64,000 nt of DNA, taken from the NCBI GenBank assembly GCA_963693365.1, contig CAVNZM010000012.1:2542001-2606000 (forward strand). Reading direction: 5' to 3'. Each line of letters opens with the position of its first letter. The first letter of the stretch is position 1. This document shows, piece by piece, positions 35,502 to 49,546 of the stretch. Both the position numbers and the translations under genes were made by a program. Under the pieces are notes generated by a model. It had not been told where the DNA came from. It saw only the letters and a list, made by a program, of their open reading frames with translations, and searched no databases. Source of the DNA: Amoebidium appalachense. Lineage: Eukaryota > Ichthyosporea.

Positions 35502-37924
35502 ACCCTCCCCCCGGAAAAAATATCAACCATAAAACCCTAATAAGAAATAGAAATGGAATCCCCCCATCCCCCCCCCTCCACCCCCTCCTCCGCCCCCCCC
35601 CAAAAAAAAAAAGAAGAAAAGAAAAGTTGAGGGAGGGGGGTGGGGGGGAGATGGTAGGGCTAGAAGGCTAGCACAGATCATTTATCATGACCAAACAAGA
35701 GCCAATTACATCGCAGCAACCCACTCACCCCAAACCATCCCCCCAGATCGGTGCCTTTGGGGCCACTATGTCCAACGTCAAGTACTCCCCCAACGACCCA
35801 ATCTTCTTCCTCCACCACGCCCAGGTAGACCGCCTGTGGCACCTCTGGCAGGTGGGTACTGCTTGCACACTGAGAGTACTGATTGACACACTGAGAGTAC
35901 TGCTTGCACACTGAGAGTACTGATTGCACACTTAGAGTACTGGTTGCACACTGAGAGTACTCCTTGAACACTGGGAGTACTGCTTGCACACAGAGTACTG
36001 CTTGCAGAAAGAAAAGTGTCGAGTAAAAGTAGATCGAAAGGTGGCAAGGGGGGTACGGAAAAATGATATATTTTGGCTGTGATGGGTGTTTGAGTGGGCA
36101 AGGGAGGGAGGAGGGGGGAAGGGGGGGGGGGGGGGGGAGGGAGGAGGGGGAGGGGAGGGGGGGGGAGGGGGGACGGACAGCCTTGCCAACCCACCCTTAC
36201 TGTTTCCGCCATCTGCATCAATGTTAGCTCTCTTCCCGGAGCCCCCGTTAATGCCTCCCCCCCCCCCCCCCCCCCTCCCCTCCCCCCCCAACCAAAAAAA
36301 AAAGAAAGAAAAAAAGGAAAAAAAGAAAGAAGAAAAAAGAAAAAAGAACGAAAGAAACACACACACACCTACCCACTCTTCCCCCGGCACCCTCTTTCTT
36401 CCATGCCCGCCCATTTCCCCTACTCCTGTCCCCTGTTTTCGTCCGCTTCGCTATAAAGCAGCCTAAAAGCCCTCTCCCACCTGCACCCCATTTCCTGCCC
36501 CGGTTCACTCCCTCCTCGCCCCCCTTAATGGGCTCTACTTCTGGTGCATACTCTTAGCTTGTGCCCTATTAATAGTGTGTACATCCTACTCAATAGCACA
36601 TTCTAACCCTCCTCCCCCCCCCCTCCCCCCCAACCACCCACCCTCCCCCCTACCCACCCACCACCACCTTTCAGGTGTGCAACGGCTATGACGGCAGCAC
36701 CAATGGACCAGTGCCCAGTGCCTGGTACAGTACAAACTCCGCATCGGTCAGACACGGCTTTGACGACGTCATGGTGGTGCTGCCTGGCAGTGTGACCCCC
36801 CGCAAAGTCAACAGCATTCGTGCTATGGGCTACAGCTATGCCCCTTCCCCCTTATACTGGTGGATTATTCCCCCCCCCCCCCCCCCCTCCTCCCCCCCCC
36901 CCCCCCCCCCCCCCCCGCACCTCTCCCCCTTTCTATCTCTCCCGTACCCCCCCCCCCCCTCTCCTCCCCACCCCCCCCCCCCCGCCCCTCTCCCCCTTTC
37001 TATCTCTCCCGTACCCCCCCCCCTCTCTCCTCCCCACCCCCCTCCCCCTCCCCCCCCCTCCCCCCGCCCTTGCCCCTCCCGCTGTTTGCCCACTCCGAAC
37101 ATACCTTCCTGGTTTCTTGTTTACCGCCCTTGAATGCTCTTGCCTCATCCACTCTGTAGCGCATGGCTAACCCCTCCCACCCATCCCTCCCCCCTCCCTC
37201 CCTCCCCCTCTCCGCATGACAAAAAAGTAGAGAGAGCGACAGGATGCACACGCTCCTTGTCTACTTTCACGACATGTAAACGGCTCCAATAAGTGTTCGC
37301 TCTCACAAGCTCACCTTGACGGAGCATGCTTGCACTTTGCCCACAAGCCTTCCCGTCTCATCCCCCGCACCACCCCCCCCCCTCCCCCCCCCCCCCTCTC
37401 CCCCCCCCCACCCCCCACCCCCCCGGGGATGGAAAAAGAAGCAGAGAAAGGGAAAACGGGCTTTCGACTTACCCTTCCTCCCTCCCTCTTATACAGGCTC
37501 ATGGGATCCCGTGTCCGTCTGTGGAGCCGGCCGCCGCCGCCGCCAAGTTAGAGCAAACATCGGAAATGGCAACGGAAACAACGGGAACAACGGAAATGGC
37601 AACGGAAACAACGGGAATAACGGAAATAGCAACGGGAATAACGGGAATACCGGAACTGACAATGCTGGGAACAACGGGAACAACGGGAATAATGGTGTGG
37701 GTCAGCGCGACAAGACCAAAGACAAGAGCGACAAGCTTTCCCGTGAATTTGCAAAGGGGAAAACGGATGCAATTTTCACGCTTTCGGCTCCCGGTAAATC
37801 CAACAAGGAAAAAGTCAAGGAGGCATCTATGAAGGAATGTGCTTTCTGGGGCACCTACAAGCCCGTTAGCTCCATGTGGGCAAATATGTTGGGCATCGCC
37901 GGCAAGCCCCTGCCCTGCCAGTAG
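31562..37924 (+). CDS. Secreted EGF-tyrosinase (type 3 copper oxidase)
   Basis: Exons: 31562-31679, 31904-32023, 33207-34322, 35003-35193, 35747-35851, 36675-36859 and 37497-37924 (stop TAG). The first five junctions close in phase. The last pair does not, so a short exon between 36860 and 37496 is probably missing. Residues 1-21 are a signal peptide. Cys-rich N-terminal segments follow, then a calcium-binding EGF-like domain starting DVNEC (about 221-255) and Pro- and Thr-rich linkers (to about 341). The tyrosinase domain has a CuA site with a first His in PYHEQ and then [12 protein letters not shown]. Its CuB site has HxxxH in WHGIIHD and the third His in [12 protein letters not shown]. Type 3 copper proteins oxidise phenols to quinones. 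The C-terminal exon has an Asn/Gly repeat (GNGNN units) and a conserved Cys-containing tail. Secretion plus EGF and mucin-like linkers suggests an extracellular or wall-associated, possibly cross-linking or pigment-forming, enzyme. Confidence 0.9.
32131..32752 (+). mobile_element. Retroposon insertion with 14-bp target-site duplication
   Basis: TGTTTCAGGTGGAG occurs at 32117-32130 and again at 32753-32766, flanking 622 bp. The 3' end has a hairpin (GAGGGCCTGAAAAGGCCCTC) followed by an A-rich tail, TAAAATAAATAAAAAAA. This is the signature of target-primed retrotransposition (a SINE or 5'-truncated LINE). The element reads in the plus (gene-sense) direction inside intron 2 of the tyrosinase gene. 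No protein-coding domain was recognised. Confidence 0.8.
35852..36010 (+). repeat. About 22-bp minisatellite starting at the exon 5 donor
   Basis: Six to seven tandem copies of a unit containing GCACACTGAGAGTACTGCTT begin within 10 nt of the tyrosinase exon 5 donor (GTGGGTACTGCTTGCACACT). Each unit contains the GTACT found in the donor region. Confidence 0.85.
37561..37695 (+). repeat. Coding minisatellite (Asn/Gly repeats)
   Basis: Tandem GGAAATGGCAACGGAAACAA-type units within the last tyrosinase exon encode alternating Gly-Asn and Gly-Asn-Asn. The units remain in frame, so length changes alter only a flexible linker. Confidence 0.9.
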
Positions 37925-38625
37925 ACATCGTCGAAATTTTGCGCCGTTGCGAAGTTATTACTCTGTGTCCCTTGCATATACTTGCATATACATGTTTTCA
38001 GTGTTCTACCCTCGGAAGTTTAGAAATCTGTGATATTTCGTGGTTGTGAACCCCACTCCTCCCCCCCTCCCCCCCCCCCTCCCCCCCCCCCCACCCACCC
38101 ACCCACGCACACGCACATACACGCACACACACACACATACACACACACACATCACCACCACCACCATCTACACACACATGCAGCACACAGACTTAACTTG
38201 TTATAGAATCAATGACATGTGTTCTTTTCCACCCAACTGTTCAATTGGTGATCATTTGTCATTCCATGTGCAGATGCAAAGCCATTGTATCTAAACGTTC
38301 CGAAGTGTACATAGCCGTTCCGCACAAACAAATTGTGACTAGCTATGCTTTGATGTATTCACATATAGGGAAACACACAACCCTGCCTCTTGAGTATGAG
38401 GTGCCTAGTTTGAAGAAGTATTCTCTGCACACGTCTCTCATTCGCTGACGGGCACCAATAAACGAAACACTTTAAAAATAATGTTATTGAAGAACGACTT
38501 GTGCTGCATTGCAGTCTTTGTGGCGGCCACGTGCAAAACATGGCTCTCCGCACTTTATTCGCAGCAACAGCAAAGCTTGATTCGAAAATTGTTTCAGTCC
38601 TCTGGTCATCTTTCCCCCCCCCCCA

Positions 38626-38657
<32 letters not shown>

Positions 38658-38839
38658 TTCCCCTCCCCCCTTCCGGGCCCACCGGTACCCCACCCCACCC
38701 CCATCCACCCACCTACCCACCCACACACACACGAAATACTAAAAGTGAAAATAAATTAACTAACGATACAAATAAACCAAAATTTCAAAATCAAGAAGTC
38801 TGAATCTAAACATTGATTTAAACATTGAAATCTCTCACC

Positions 38840-38872
<33 letters not shown>

Positions 38873-38921
38873 CATGTGTGCGATCAACAAATTGAATGTG
38901 GTGTGGACGTGCCCGTTGAAT

Positions 38922-38980
<59 letters not shown>

Positions 38981-39069
38981 GAAGCTTCCTCCCCCATCGT
39001 ACGTACGGCCACCACGGTGCACCAGTGGCATGGCACCCCTACCCGCCACCACGCATGCACGCGCGTGCG

Positions 39070-39117
<48 letters not shown>

Positions 39118-39565
39118 TGTACACACACGCACGCACACATGTGTACACCCATACACACAAAGGCGGTGTAACATGTAAAGTAAACATGGGTTTGGTATGG
39201 TACATAAATGGACATGCTTGCAACTTGGTTTATCGTACATGACACGTGGGATGTTGATCCATTAGCTGCATGGAGGGTGGGGCCAGGTGACGATGAAGAT
39301 CGATATCCCCCAAACTTACGGTAAGTTAACTTTATTTGGATTTAAATTTGATACGGGGGAATGCTACATCTGCTTATCATCTATACAACACGTGACACAC
39401 GTACATGGATCGAAAGACCGAAAGAAAGGAACGAAAGGGTTTTGATTGTAGGAAAAGGTAAATATGTTCATGCACCTCACCTATTCAGGTTTAGTTGCCC
39501 GTCCCCCTCCCCCCTCCCTCCCCCCCCCCCACTTCCTTTTTGCACCCCTCCCCCCGGGGTGCCTG

Positions 39566-39615
<50 letters not shown>

Positions 39616-40656
39616 AACACCCTAAATCCCACCCATCCTCACACCCACCAACGTCGACCCACCCAAACCACCGGTTCCACTACATAGACACAAAAAGAGC
39701 AGAAAATAAGAGAAACTTTTGTGGCACACACACGCACACACAGTCACCACCAACACCACCCTTCACCAGTCTGAGACGTCGTCTGCACACACGCATTTCC
39801 CCCGTCCAGGCTAATTGAGCAAATGGAGCTACACAGCACTCTGTTCTAACCCATTTCAGCAGTAATATACGTCCACCATTTATGATAATCCTTGGCTGCA
39901 ATTTGGATCACGGATCCGGAATATATCCTCATTTCTTCACATACTGCGCTGCACCTACTATATTTTGGATATCAACATGATAACTAACCTCAGTAAAGCA
40001 GCACCGAAAACCCTAAAACACATAATTGTTTCTAACGTATTGTTAACCATGCTCTTCCTAAATGATATGTATATATACGGAGCCCACACAGGTCGTGTAC
40101 TAGATGAGGAACCTAGTCGGGTGTAGACAATACTATTGTACGACAAGAGAAGTGCATAGGTAGGCACAAAAACAAGATCTTGCGGCACAATAAGTTAAAG
40201 ATAAAATGCTCTAAACGTTGCTACATGCACATGTATGTTAACAAAAGCAAACAAGGATATAAGTCAGATAAATATTCAGAGAACTAAACGACTAGGGGAC
40301 TGCCCACCATGAAACGGGGCAAACCTCAGGAATGTGTCAAGGTGCATATTGTGTGTGTGTGTGTGTGTGTGTGTCTGTGTCTGTGTCCCTTTAATGGTGT
40401 ACGTAAGCACATACGTGCAGTGACGTTTAAATGTATTGCAAATTGTCATCTTTCACGGCCAACACATCAAATATTGATGCATCTGCATCTAACCGCCCAA
40501 TCAGCAAATCTCCCTAGGAACAGAAAAGCAAGGAAAACTTAAGAACGAAGAAATCGTGAGCGGATCGGGTGTGTAGGCCGGTTACTGTAACACACGCAAG
40601 TACTACAAACAAAGTCGTAGAACGTGGGGTCATGCTCGAACGGGTGGTGGAGAGGA

Positions 40657-40729
<73 letters not shown>

Positions 40730-40931
40730 CATGCGTGTGCGCACGTGTGTGTGTGTGTGGTGGTGGTGGGGTAGGGGGAGGAGGGATTGATATAAGTTAT
40801 TACAGAAGAAGGGTGCATTCAAGCATCATCATCATGTCACGTGCTCCATGTGGCCCACATGCAGGAGGTAGCACAAGGTGGGACCACAGCACAGGGCAGG
40901 CAGGGCCCACCCATCCATATATGGGTCTGCC
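37925..40931. other. Convergent spacer between the tyrosinase and PDE9 genes
   Basis: The tyrosinase 3' UTR probably ends after AATAAA at 38457-38462. C-runs lie at about 38628-38657 and 38923-38978, (CA)n at 39075-39113 and 39570-39612, and (GT)n at 40662-40726. The stretch from 39690 to 40600 is A/T-richer and free of long runs. I found no supportable exon in it. Confidence 0.5.
38457..38462 (+). terminator. Candidate polyadenylation signal of the tyrosinase gene
   Basis: AATAAA about 530 nt after the stop codon, followed by a T/A-rich region. It is the first plus-strand match I noticed after the stop. Confidence 0.45.
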
Positions 40932-42245
40932 TTAACTCGTTGCCTGCAGATGACTACGAGCCGCCTGCATCATAGAAAAGAGCTAAGTCATGGTGTGCAA
41001 TAAGACCATACGCCCCCCTCCCCCCACATCCCCTCCCCCCCCCCCCCTCCCCCCCCCCCCCCCCCAAACCTCCCCCTTCCCCCCCGGGCGCCATACGGAA
41101 GAAAAACAAACAAAAAAACCGACACACGCGCAAAAGGCACACTTAGAGGCAACAAGAGAAACCCGCGCATACGCCTACAAGGATGGAAGTGTGCATTTAA
41201 TAAGGTTTGCATACACACACGGCGCCCGCAAGTGGCAATCACACACAATGGAAAGGCACACACATGCCAGCCCAGGTCTGGATTTCCATGCCCATGTTCG
41301 TGTGTGGGTGCACATGTGCTAAAACACAAACACACGCACATACATCCAATCCCCCCACCACTATAGGCGTGAGCATGCACAGGCACCCCCCCCCCCCTTC
41401 CCCCCTCCCCCCCTCCCCCCAGACCCACCCATACACACACACACACTAAACTGATTACCATATCACCCAAGTCCAACACCACACACACGCAGCACAAGCC
41501 TCCCCCCCCCCCCCCCCCCCCCCCCAAACACACAAAAACATCCCCCCCTCTCCCCCCTTGTTTCTCTTTCCCCCCCCCCAATCCCTTCCTTCCCCTACCA
41601 CCATACCTCACAACTCCCTTTACCCAATACCACAGCCATCCCACCCACCACACAAACGTACACACACACCCACACCACCAGCCACACATTGCCTGGACCT
41701 ACATCCATATCCTCGTAGTACTTGAGTGAGCGTAGTGCCGGCTCCAGCATGCATGGCCGGAGGTCAGGAAAGGTTGCACACAGTACCTCAAACAGAGGCA
41801 CGATCACAAACTTGATAAACCCGATCTGCGACTGGTGGGCCAATGAGACATTAGCAATTGCACGGGGTCAAACCATCCGTCCAGAGCTAAAAAAAGGACA
41901 CACCAGGGGAGTGCACACGAACACACACAAAAACACATATGCACGTACACCCACACACATCCCACCACATGGGCACAAAGACGACAGTTCAGATCCCGCC
42001 ACAGCCCTCAACTTTTGAATTATCCGCCACCCCAGTACTAGCTCCTAAAAAGGCTAATCATGCAGATCGTCCGATTTTCATTGGCCAACATGGTTGGCAT
42101 AGCGCAGCAAGTACCTTTGCCTTGTCTGTTTTCTCGCGGTCCATCATTGGTGCAAACGGTAGCCCCTTGGACTTTTCATAGTCGGCCTGCACATCGATGT
42201 TCAGTCAGCTACATGACGCGGAGTCTTACAATTCCACGAGTTAAC

Positions 42246-42286
<41 letters not shown>

Positions 42287-42484
42287 CCACCCACCTACCC
42301 ACCCACCCACCCACCCACGTACAGCCCATTGCAAGGGCATGAAGTCGACAGCCAGACCCCGAAAGTTCACAAACAAACACACCTAAGCACACAACCAGCA
42401 CCGCACAAAGGATAGCACCAAGAAGAAGGGGGGGGGGGGGGGGTAGGCTACTAAAGCACACCCGACAGACACCACCAAAGTCCG

Positions 42485-42533
<49 letters not shown>

Positions 42534-42678
42534 AGGGCACCTGTTGGTAGAACTCCTGCAGCAGGCGGTCTGCCCAGGGTTCGGCCACGGCTGCAGGCCT
42601 GACCTCGTTCGAGATATCGGCTGACTTGATGAGTATCTGCATCAACTGCAACACCACGCGGTAAGCTGACTTGTTACG

Positions 42679-42713
<35 letters not shown>

Positions 42714-43129
42714 GGGCCCCCTCCCTCTCCCCCGCCCCGCCCCTCTCCCCCTCTCCCCCCCCCCCCCCCCCCCCCCCCCCCCACCCACCCCCCGCCTACC
42801 AGCAGCCCGGCTTGTCTTCGTGCATGCCCAGGCTCCACAGGCGCCTTTTTTTTATATCCCCGCTTGGAAAAGGTCCATCCCCCATGCCCTCACCCCAACC
42901 CCAACCAACCTCTCCTTCCTGCCTGCGCCTCAGTCATTAACCCAATGCCACTCCATCTCCGAGCTCAACCCCTCCCCCCTTCTCTCTCCCTCTCCCTCTC
43001 CCCTCTACCGTCCACAATGCTATCAAATTCCGGCCATCACACTCTCGTCACGATTGCACAACAACAAAATGCCCATCAGAAAAATATGTTTAGCCGCCAG
43101 CCCCCCCCCCCCCCCCCCCCCCTTTCCTT

Positions 43130-43185
<56 letters not shown>

Positions 43186-44453
43186 AAACCAACCCACCCA
43201 AACACACACCTCCACACACTCACCCACCACCATTACACCCACCCATCCACCCAACCCAGCCAAACCGCATGAAACGAATCCACCGGGGAATGGCCACACA
43301 TACGCGAATGCGGTGTTCCCTTGTGTCGAGGGAGAGTGCAGGCTGGACCTGCTGGTATGCCTCGATGGTCTTGCGGTGCTGCTTCATGTCCGTGGCCAGG
43401 ATGCAGCTGATGATGGCCTGCCTAACGTCACGTGCGGCCTGTGCACTCATATTGCTAAGGAGGTTCGCCTGCGGCTGTGGGCCAAGGTGCTAGATTTAGA
43501 ACAATGCTACATAATGTTGCACACCAGGCAGGTGCTATATTTAGATCCATGCTACATGACGTTGCCCAGCAGGTTGGCCCGCGGCTGTGGGCCAAGGTGC
43601 CATATTTATTATTAAATCCATGCTACATGGCGTTGCCCAGCAGGTTGGCCCGCGGGGCCAATGTGCTATATTTAGATCCACGCTATATGACGTTGCCCAG
43701 CAGGTTGGCCAGCGGCTGTGGGCCAAGGTGCTCTATTTAGATCCATGCTACACCATGTTGGCTAAGCAGGTTGGCCTGCGGCTGTGGGCCAAGGTGCTAT
43801 ATTTAGATCCATGCTACACCATGTTGGCTTAGCAGGTTGGCCTGCGGCTGTGGGCCGTGGTTAATAAAATATACGATGCTGTGGTACGAGCCATCAATGT
43901 TGCTCTAGCCCTCATTTTACATGTAGACATGTAGTTGCTGAAAGGGTGGGTAGGCACGCACAGCTATGGTACGATTGATCACGTGCCTCTCTAACACGTG
44001 AAAAATTGCTGAGGTTGGCCAGAGTCGCTCCATGTTTCCTTCCATTCCACCACATTCCATACCATTCACTCTGTCCTCTATGGTTCCACCGTATTTCATT
44101 CCACCATGTCTCATTCTATTCCGCCACAATCCAGTGTTGTTCTCAGTGACTTAGTGATAGAATTTGCTTCATGAAGGGGCACACCCAGAAATCACAACTG
44201 GGCAAGTGCTGAGCAAAACAAATCCACACGTAGACCAGCACACAGGCACGAGCGCAGACACATGCACATGCCCATGTCAGCATGAATAGTATGCCCCATC
44301 ACACTCGTGCCCCTCAACACACACACACACCTTTCCATAGTCCCCCTGCACAAACACCCACTTGTAATTCTCATCGACCCTTACCTCCAGCTTTCCTGCC
44401 CGTCCACTCACACACACACAATCATTTTTCACTTTCCGTTTAGCCAGCACTCT

Positions 44454-44491
<38 letters not shown>

Positions 44492-44857
44492 ACATACAAC
44501 TGCAAATACCCAATACTCAATAAACGACAAACGTATGCAGCCATCACCAGGCAGTGCTAACCTCGCTGAGTATTTGGAAGGCCATGTAGCAGTGGTGGTG
44601 CTCCAGGGGAGACATGTCGTTGTAGCGCAGCGCTAGCTCCGTCTGAACACACACATACACAGCAATTAGCCTAAAATGCATGCATGGACGCCGAGACAAA
44701 ACCAAACCTATAGCCATGTTCAATTGTCATGACTATGGTGGGCAAAGGGAGAGAAAAGAGGGGGGAAAGGGCGGGAGCTCTTGGGTGTTACAGAGTACGA
44801 AGAACACATTCACGACGGACACCACCTTGTGTTTGTGTTTGTGTTTGTAAGAGCGTG

Positions 44858-44909
<52 letters not shown>

Positions 44910-45408
44910 GGGGGGGAGGGACAGGCATGCGAGAGAGCGGGAGGGCCACAAGGCTGCCCTTGAGGTTTCATTGTGGTACACATTATGGGGCACAAAGGCA
45001 CATTAAGTTAGAACAGGGTGCAGTACACAGTATCAGATGAAAACACAAAAAACACATGTGCATGCATTGCTGGTAGAAACCCATTTGACAAGTGGTTGGT
45101 GAAGAGAGGATGGGGGGATTTCACCATGCCAGTTCCCAAGGTCAAAATGGAAAAAAGAAACAAGGAAACAGAAACTTGTGTGCTTATATAGATGTAAACA
45201 GGCACATTAGGCACATGCAAAAGACACAGGGGCATGCACATGTTTGCTAACATCAATTAGAATCGTGGGAAACAGGGGAAAGGAGTCCGGCCATTTTCGG
45301 CCAGTTGCGCCAGATTGCGTAGGTTGTGCTTATGTGTGCTTTTGTGTGTGTGCCTGTGTGCCTGTGTAAGTGTGTGTGTGTGAGTGTGCGTATGTGTAGG
45401 AGGTGTGT

Positions 45409-45476
<68 letters not shown>

Positions 45477-45502
45477 CAGAGGTGTGTAGACGTGTGTGTC
45501 CC

Positions 45503-45546
<44 letters not shown>

Positions 45547-46010
45547 GAGTTTGTAAGTGGGGAGGAGGGGGAGGGGGAGAGAGGAAAAGAGAGGGAGGTA
45601 GAGAGAGAGAGTAGCCTTCCGGAATACGACTGGGTCTAAGGCACGACCCTCACATCGTGTACTATGGCTAGCGTCACGTCAGCTATTGGGATGTGCTCGA
45701 GATAAAAAGCTGTTATTAGTGCTTGCATATAGCGACATATTCATAGCAATATTTACACCACTGTGGCTTGACACCATGAATAAACACCACATATTTCCTC
45801 TAAAAAAAGGGGCCATGCATGCAAAAAAAGGGGCCATGCATGCACAAGCCAGAGCCAAGGTACCTGTGCGTTGATCTGGAAGTCGTTGTTGAACCCCGGG
45901 TGGTCCAGGTCGTGCCCACTCGACGCCACTGCACCCACCAAGCCATGGCGTTGGCAAGAAATAAAAAAAATCCGGTTCAAGCAAGACGCCCCCATCCCCC
46001 ACGACGCACA

Positions 46011-46057
<47 letters not shown>

Positions 46058-46451
46058 GCACAACAACACCACGACCACCACATCTTTGCATCCATCTACA
46101 AACCAGCCCCCCCCCCCCCCCCCCCCCCTCCCCCCTCCCCTCCCCCCCCCCCTCCCCACGCACCCACCAAGCCAACCACACACACACAGGACAACAAAAA
46201 GTAAACAAGGGATTTAGAGATAGAACAACTTCAATGGTTTACAGACACAAACCAACACAGTGCCCAGTGCCGGTGGGGGGGGGGAAAAAAGGGAGGGGGA
46301 AGGGTGAGCGTTGACTGGATGATACCTATCAGAGCCAAGATGTCATCGGGAGGCAGCTTCTCATAGAGTCTTGCCTGCTCGATCATTGCATACATCTGAC
46401 ACGGTCCACAGGTCAGCACACATGCAAACCTTGGACCACTGCCACACACAC

Positions 46452-46502
<51 letters not shown>

Positions 46503-46600
46503 GGGGCGCGCATCGAGATCGAGACACACATCAAATAATTCCGGCATCCTCACTTCTCCAGATCCCCCCCCCCCCCCCCCCCCCTCCCCCCCATCATCCC

Positions 46601-46639
<39 letters not shown>

Positions 46640-47131
46640 CCTTCTCCCCCCCCCCTCCCCCCCGTGGCGTAGGGGGAGGAGAAAAAAATGGAAAACCATA
46701 CACACATTCCACACGCATTTTGCACACAATGTGGTAAACTATTTCTGTCTGGCCGCAACATTCCTTCCAAACACAACTCCCTTGCACCCACCCACAGTCA
46801 ATTAACACATGCACAGGCCCAACCCGTTGGACCCACCATTTGTGTCACGCAGAAACAGTGGCTAAAATTATGGAACGGGTTGTTGTTGTAGTTTTGCCGT
46901 AACCTAATCACAAACGTCTGCAGTGCCGTTTTGTCGATGTTGAACCGCTCAACTAGCCCCAACTTGTGAAAGCTGCAAAAAACAGGACACCGTTAAACTA
47001 CATCCTCGATCCATCCCTGCCTTACAGCCCCATTCCGCCTTTCACTTGGCAGCTTTTCCACCTGCAATATGTATCCCCCCCCCCCCCCCCCCACCCCTTC
47101 CCCAACCCCACCACACACACACACATAAACA

Positions 47132-47203
<72 letters not shown>

Positions 47204-47715
47204 AATCCATAAACATGCCACCCCCTTGCCAACTCCTTTCACCCTGCTACTTCCCCCCTAGCTCACCTCCCTTAACCCCCCCCCCCCCCTCCTCCCCCCC
47301 CCCCCCCCCCTTATCATCATCACCTACCACCACCAGCACCACATCACTTACCCTACCTCTCATCACCAGCACCACATCACTTACCCTACCTCTCATCACC
47401 AGCACCACTGTTACCCCCCCCTCCTCCCCCCCTTCCCCCACCCCCGCGCGCCCGCCCACACACACAAGACACCACCACCAACGCCCCGTACACTCAGCCC
47501 AAAAACCTCCCCCCTCCCCCCCCTCCCCCCCCCCCCCCCCCCTTTTTCCCGGGCAGCCCCTTTTTCCCTTCCAATCCCAGATTCACGTGCTAAGTAGCAC
47601 CTGAACCACACAAGTACACAACATCCATTACATCGAGTATTGTGAACACACACGCATGCACCAATCCAAAGCATAGCGGCGGGCGGGCGGGTGGGGGGAA
47701 GGGGTGGTGTGTGTA

Positions 47716-47746
<31 letters not shown>

Positions 47747-47768
47747 GTGTGGGTGGGTGTGTGTGTGT

Positions 47769-47799
<31 letters not shown>

Positions 47800-48300
47800 A
47801 AGACGCACAAGTACTCGATCATGAGCATGATCTCTGCATCGGTCCAGGGCCAGTTACTAAAATCGGTGCGCTTCAATGCCTCCCGTGTCTCGGGCGTGAT
47901 GTCATCGACCGATAGCGACAGATACAGGTCGATTTGCTCGTTTACATGCTGCACCTGCTCGTGTTTCGTTATCCCCACACACAGGCAAACAGTGTCAGAT
48001 TCCGTTGGGCACTTCCTTAGACATGCACTACCCCCCCAAGCCCCCCCCCCTCCCCCCCCCTCTTCCTCCCCCGCCCCCAGTTAGATGGACTCTGGAATCG
48101 AATGCACCTCCCTCTCTCTCATCCCATAGTGCACCACACGGCTCTCTGTTTCCACCACCTAATTTCTCTCATCCGGCTTGCCACTTTCTTGCAATTCTTG
48201 CAACGATTCACATAATATACACGGTTGATGGAGCGTGCAATCACCCATAGCTGTTGCAGGTGGGGGAAAGTGAGAGAGGGAAGGCCGGGATTGGTTGGTT

Positions 48301-48353
<53 letters not shown>

Positions 48354-48863
48354 GGGGGGGAGTTAAACAGCACAAAGCTATGCAACTCAGACCCAATCCA
48401 CGGGCATAGCCTAACATGCATAAACACACACACAAGCTTCCGAGTGGTGCAAACATCTTAGGAGGATTCAGTGAGCCTGATAATGATAAGCATGAACCAC
48501 AACCAGGGGAGGAAAGGAGACAGAAAACGACGTACCTCTTGGGCCACTGTTCTTTGCTCCTGCTCTATGGGGAATGGTTTCCTTCTCTCCAGACCAAGCA
48601 GTGACAAATGCTCCGCATCCTGACGCAGAGAACATAAGGTTAGACCTACCCCAACCACATGCCCCTCCCCCCTGCCCCCCAAAGGGCATCCCAACCATTC
48701 CCCCCTCCCCCTTCCCCTCCCGCCTCCTCCCCCTCCCCCCTTTTCCAGAGCCCCCTATGCCCCCCCTTCCCCTCCCCCTTCTTCCTCTTTCAACACCTCC
48801 CCCCGCCCCTCCCCCCCCCCCCCCCCCCCCCTCACGCACACACACTCATGCACGGCTACCCAT

Positions 48864-48945
<82 letters not shown>

Positions 48946-49090
48946 CGGACCACAAACCAGACAAGCCCATTTCAAGTATCTCTACTTCACATCTTCACAT
49001 TTCGTTGACATGGGACAGTGCATGGGAGAGTGTGGGAACCTGCAAGTGGGGGAGAAGGAAAGACCAAGGTACGGAGGAATTTTTTGTGGA

Positions 49091-49151
<61 letters not shown>

Positions 49152-49316
49152 GGGGGAGGGGAGCGAGAGTGAGAGAGAGAGAAAGAGAGTAAGCAAGAGC
49201 GACAAAGAGAGTGTCTGTGTGTGTGTAAAACCAGCGGAAGGAGAGAATGTATCACGTCTTGGGAAGCAAAGGGGGGAGGGGGGGGAAGAGGGGGGAGGCC
49301 GGGTAAGAGAGAGAGA

Positions 49317-49362
<46 letters not shown>

Positions 49363-49508
49363 ACATCTGTGTGTGTGTGCATGTCCGTCTGTGTGTTTGT
49401 GCGTCTGTGTTTGTGTGTGACAGGAAAAGGGACAGCATGTGTATTTGAGCATGTGTAATTGGTGTAGGGAGCAGACGGAAGAGAGAATATATCACGTCTT
49501 GGGAAGCA

Positions 49509-49546
<38 letters not shown>

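Noticed and set aside
39958-40188. Minus-strand open frame in the convergent spacer
   Set aside because: No recognisable family and no exon boundaries; the region is A/T-rich spacer.
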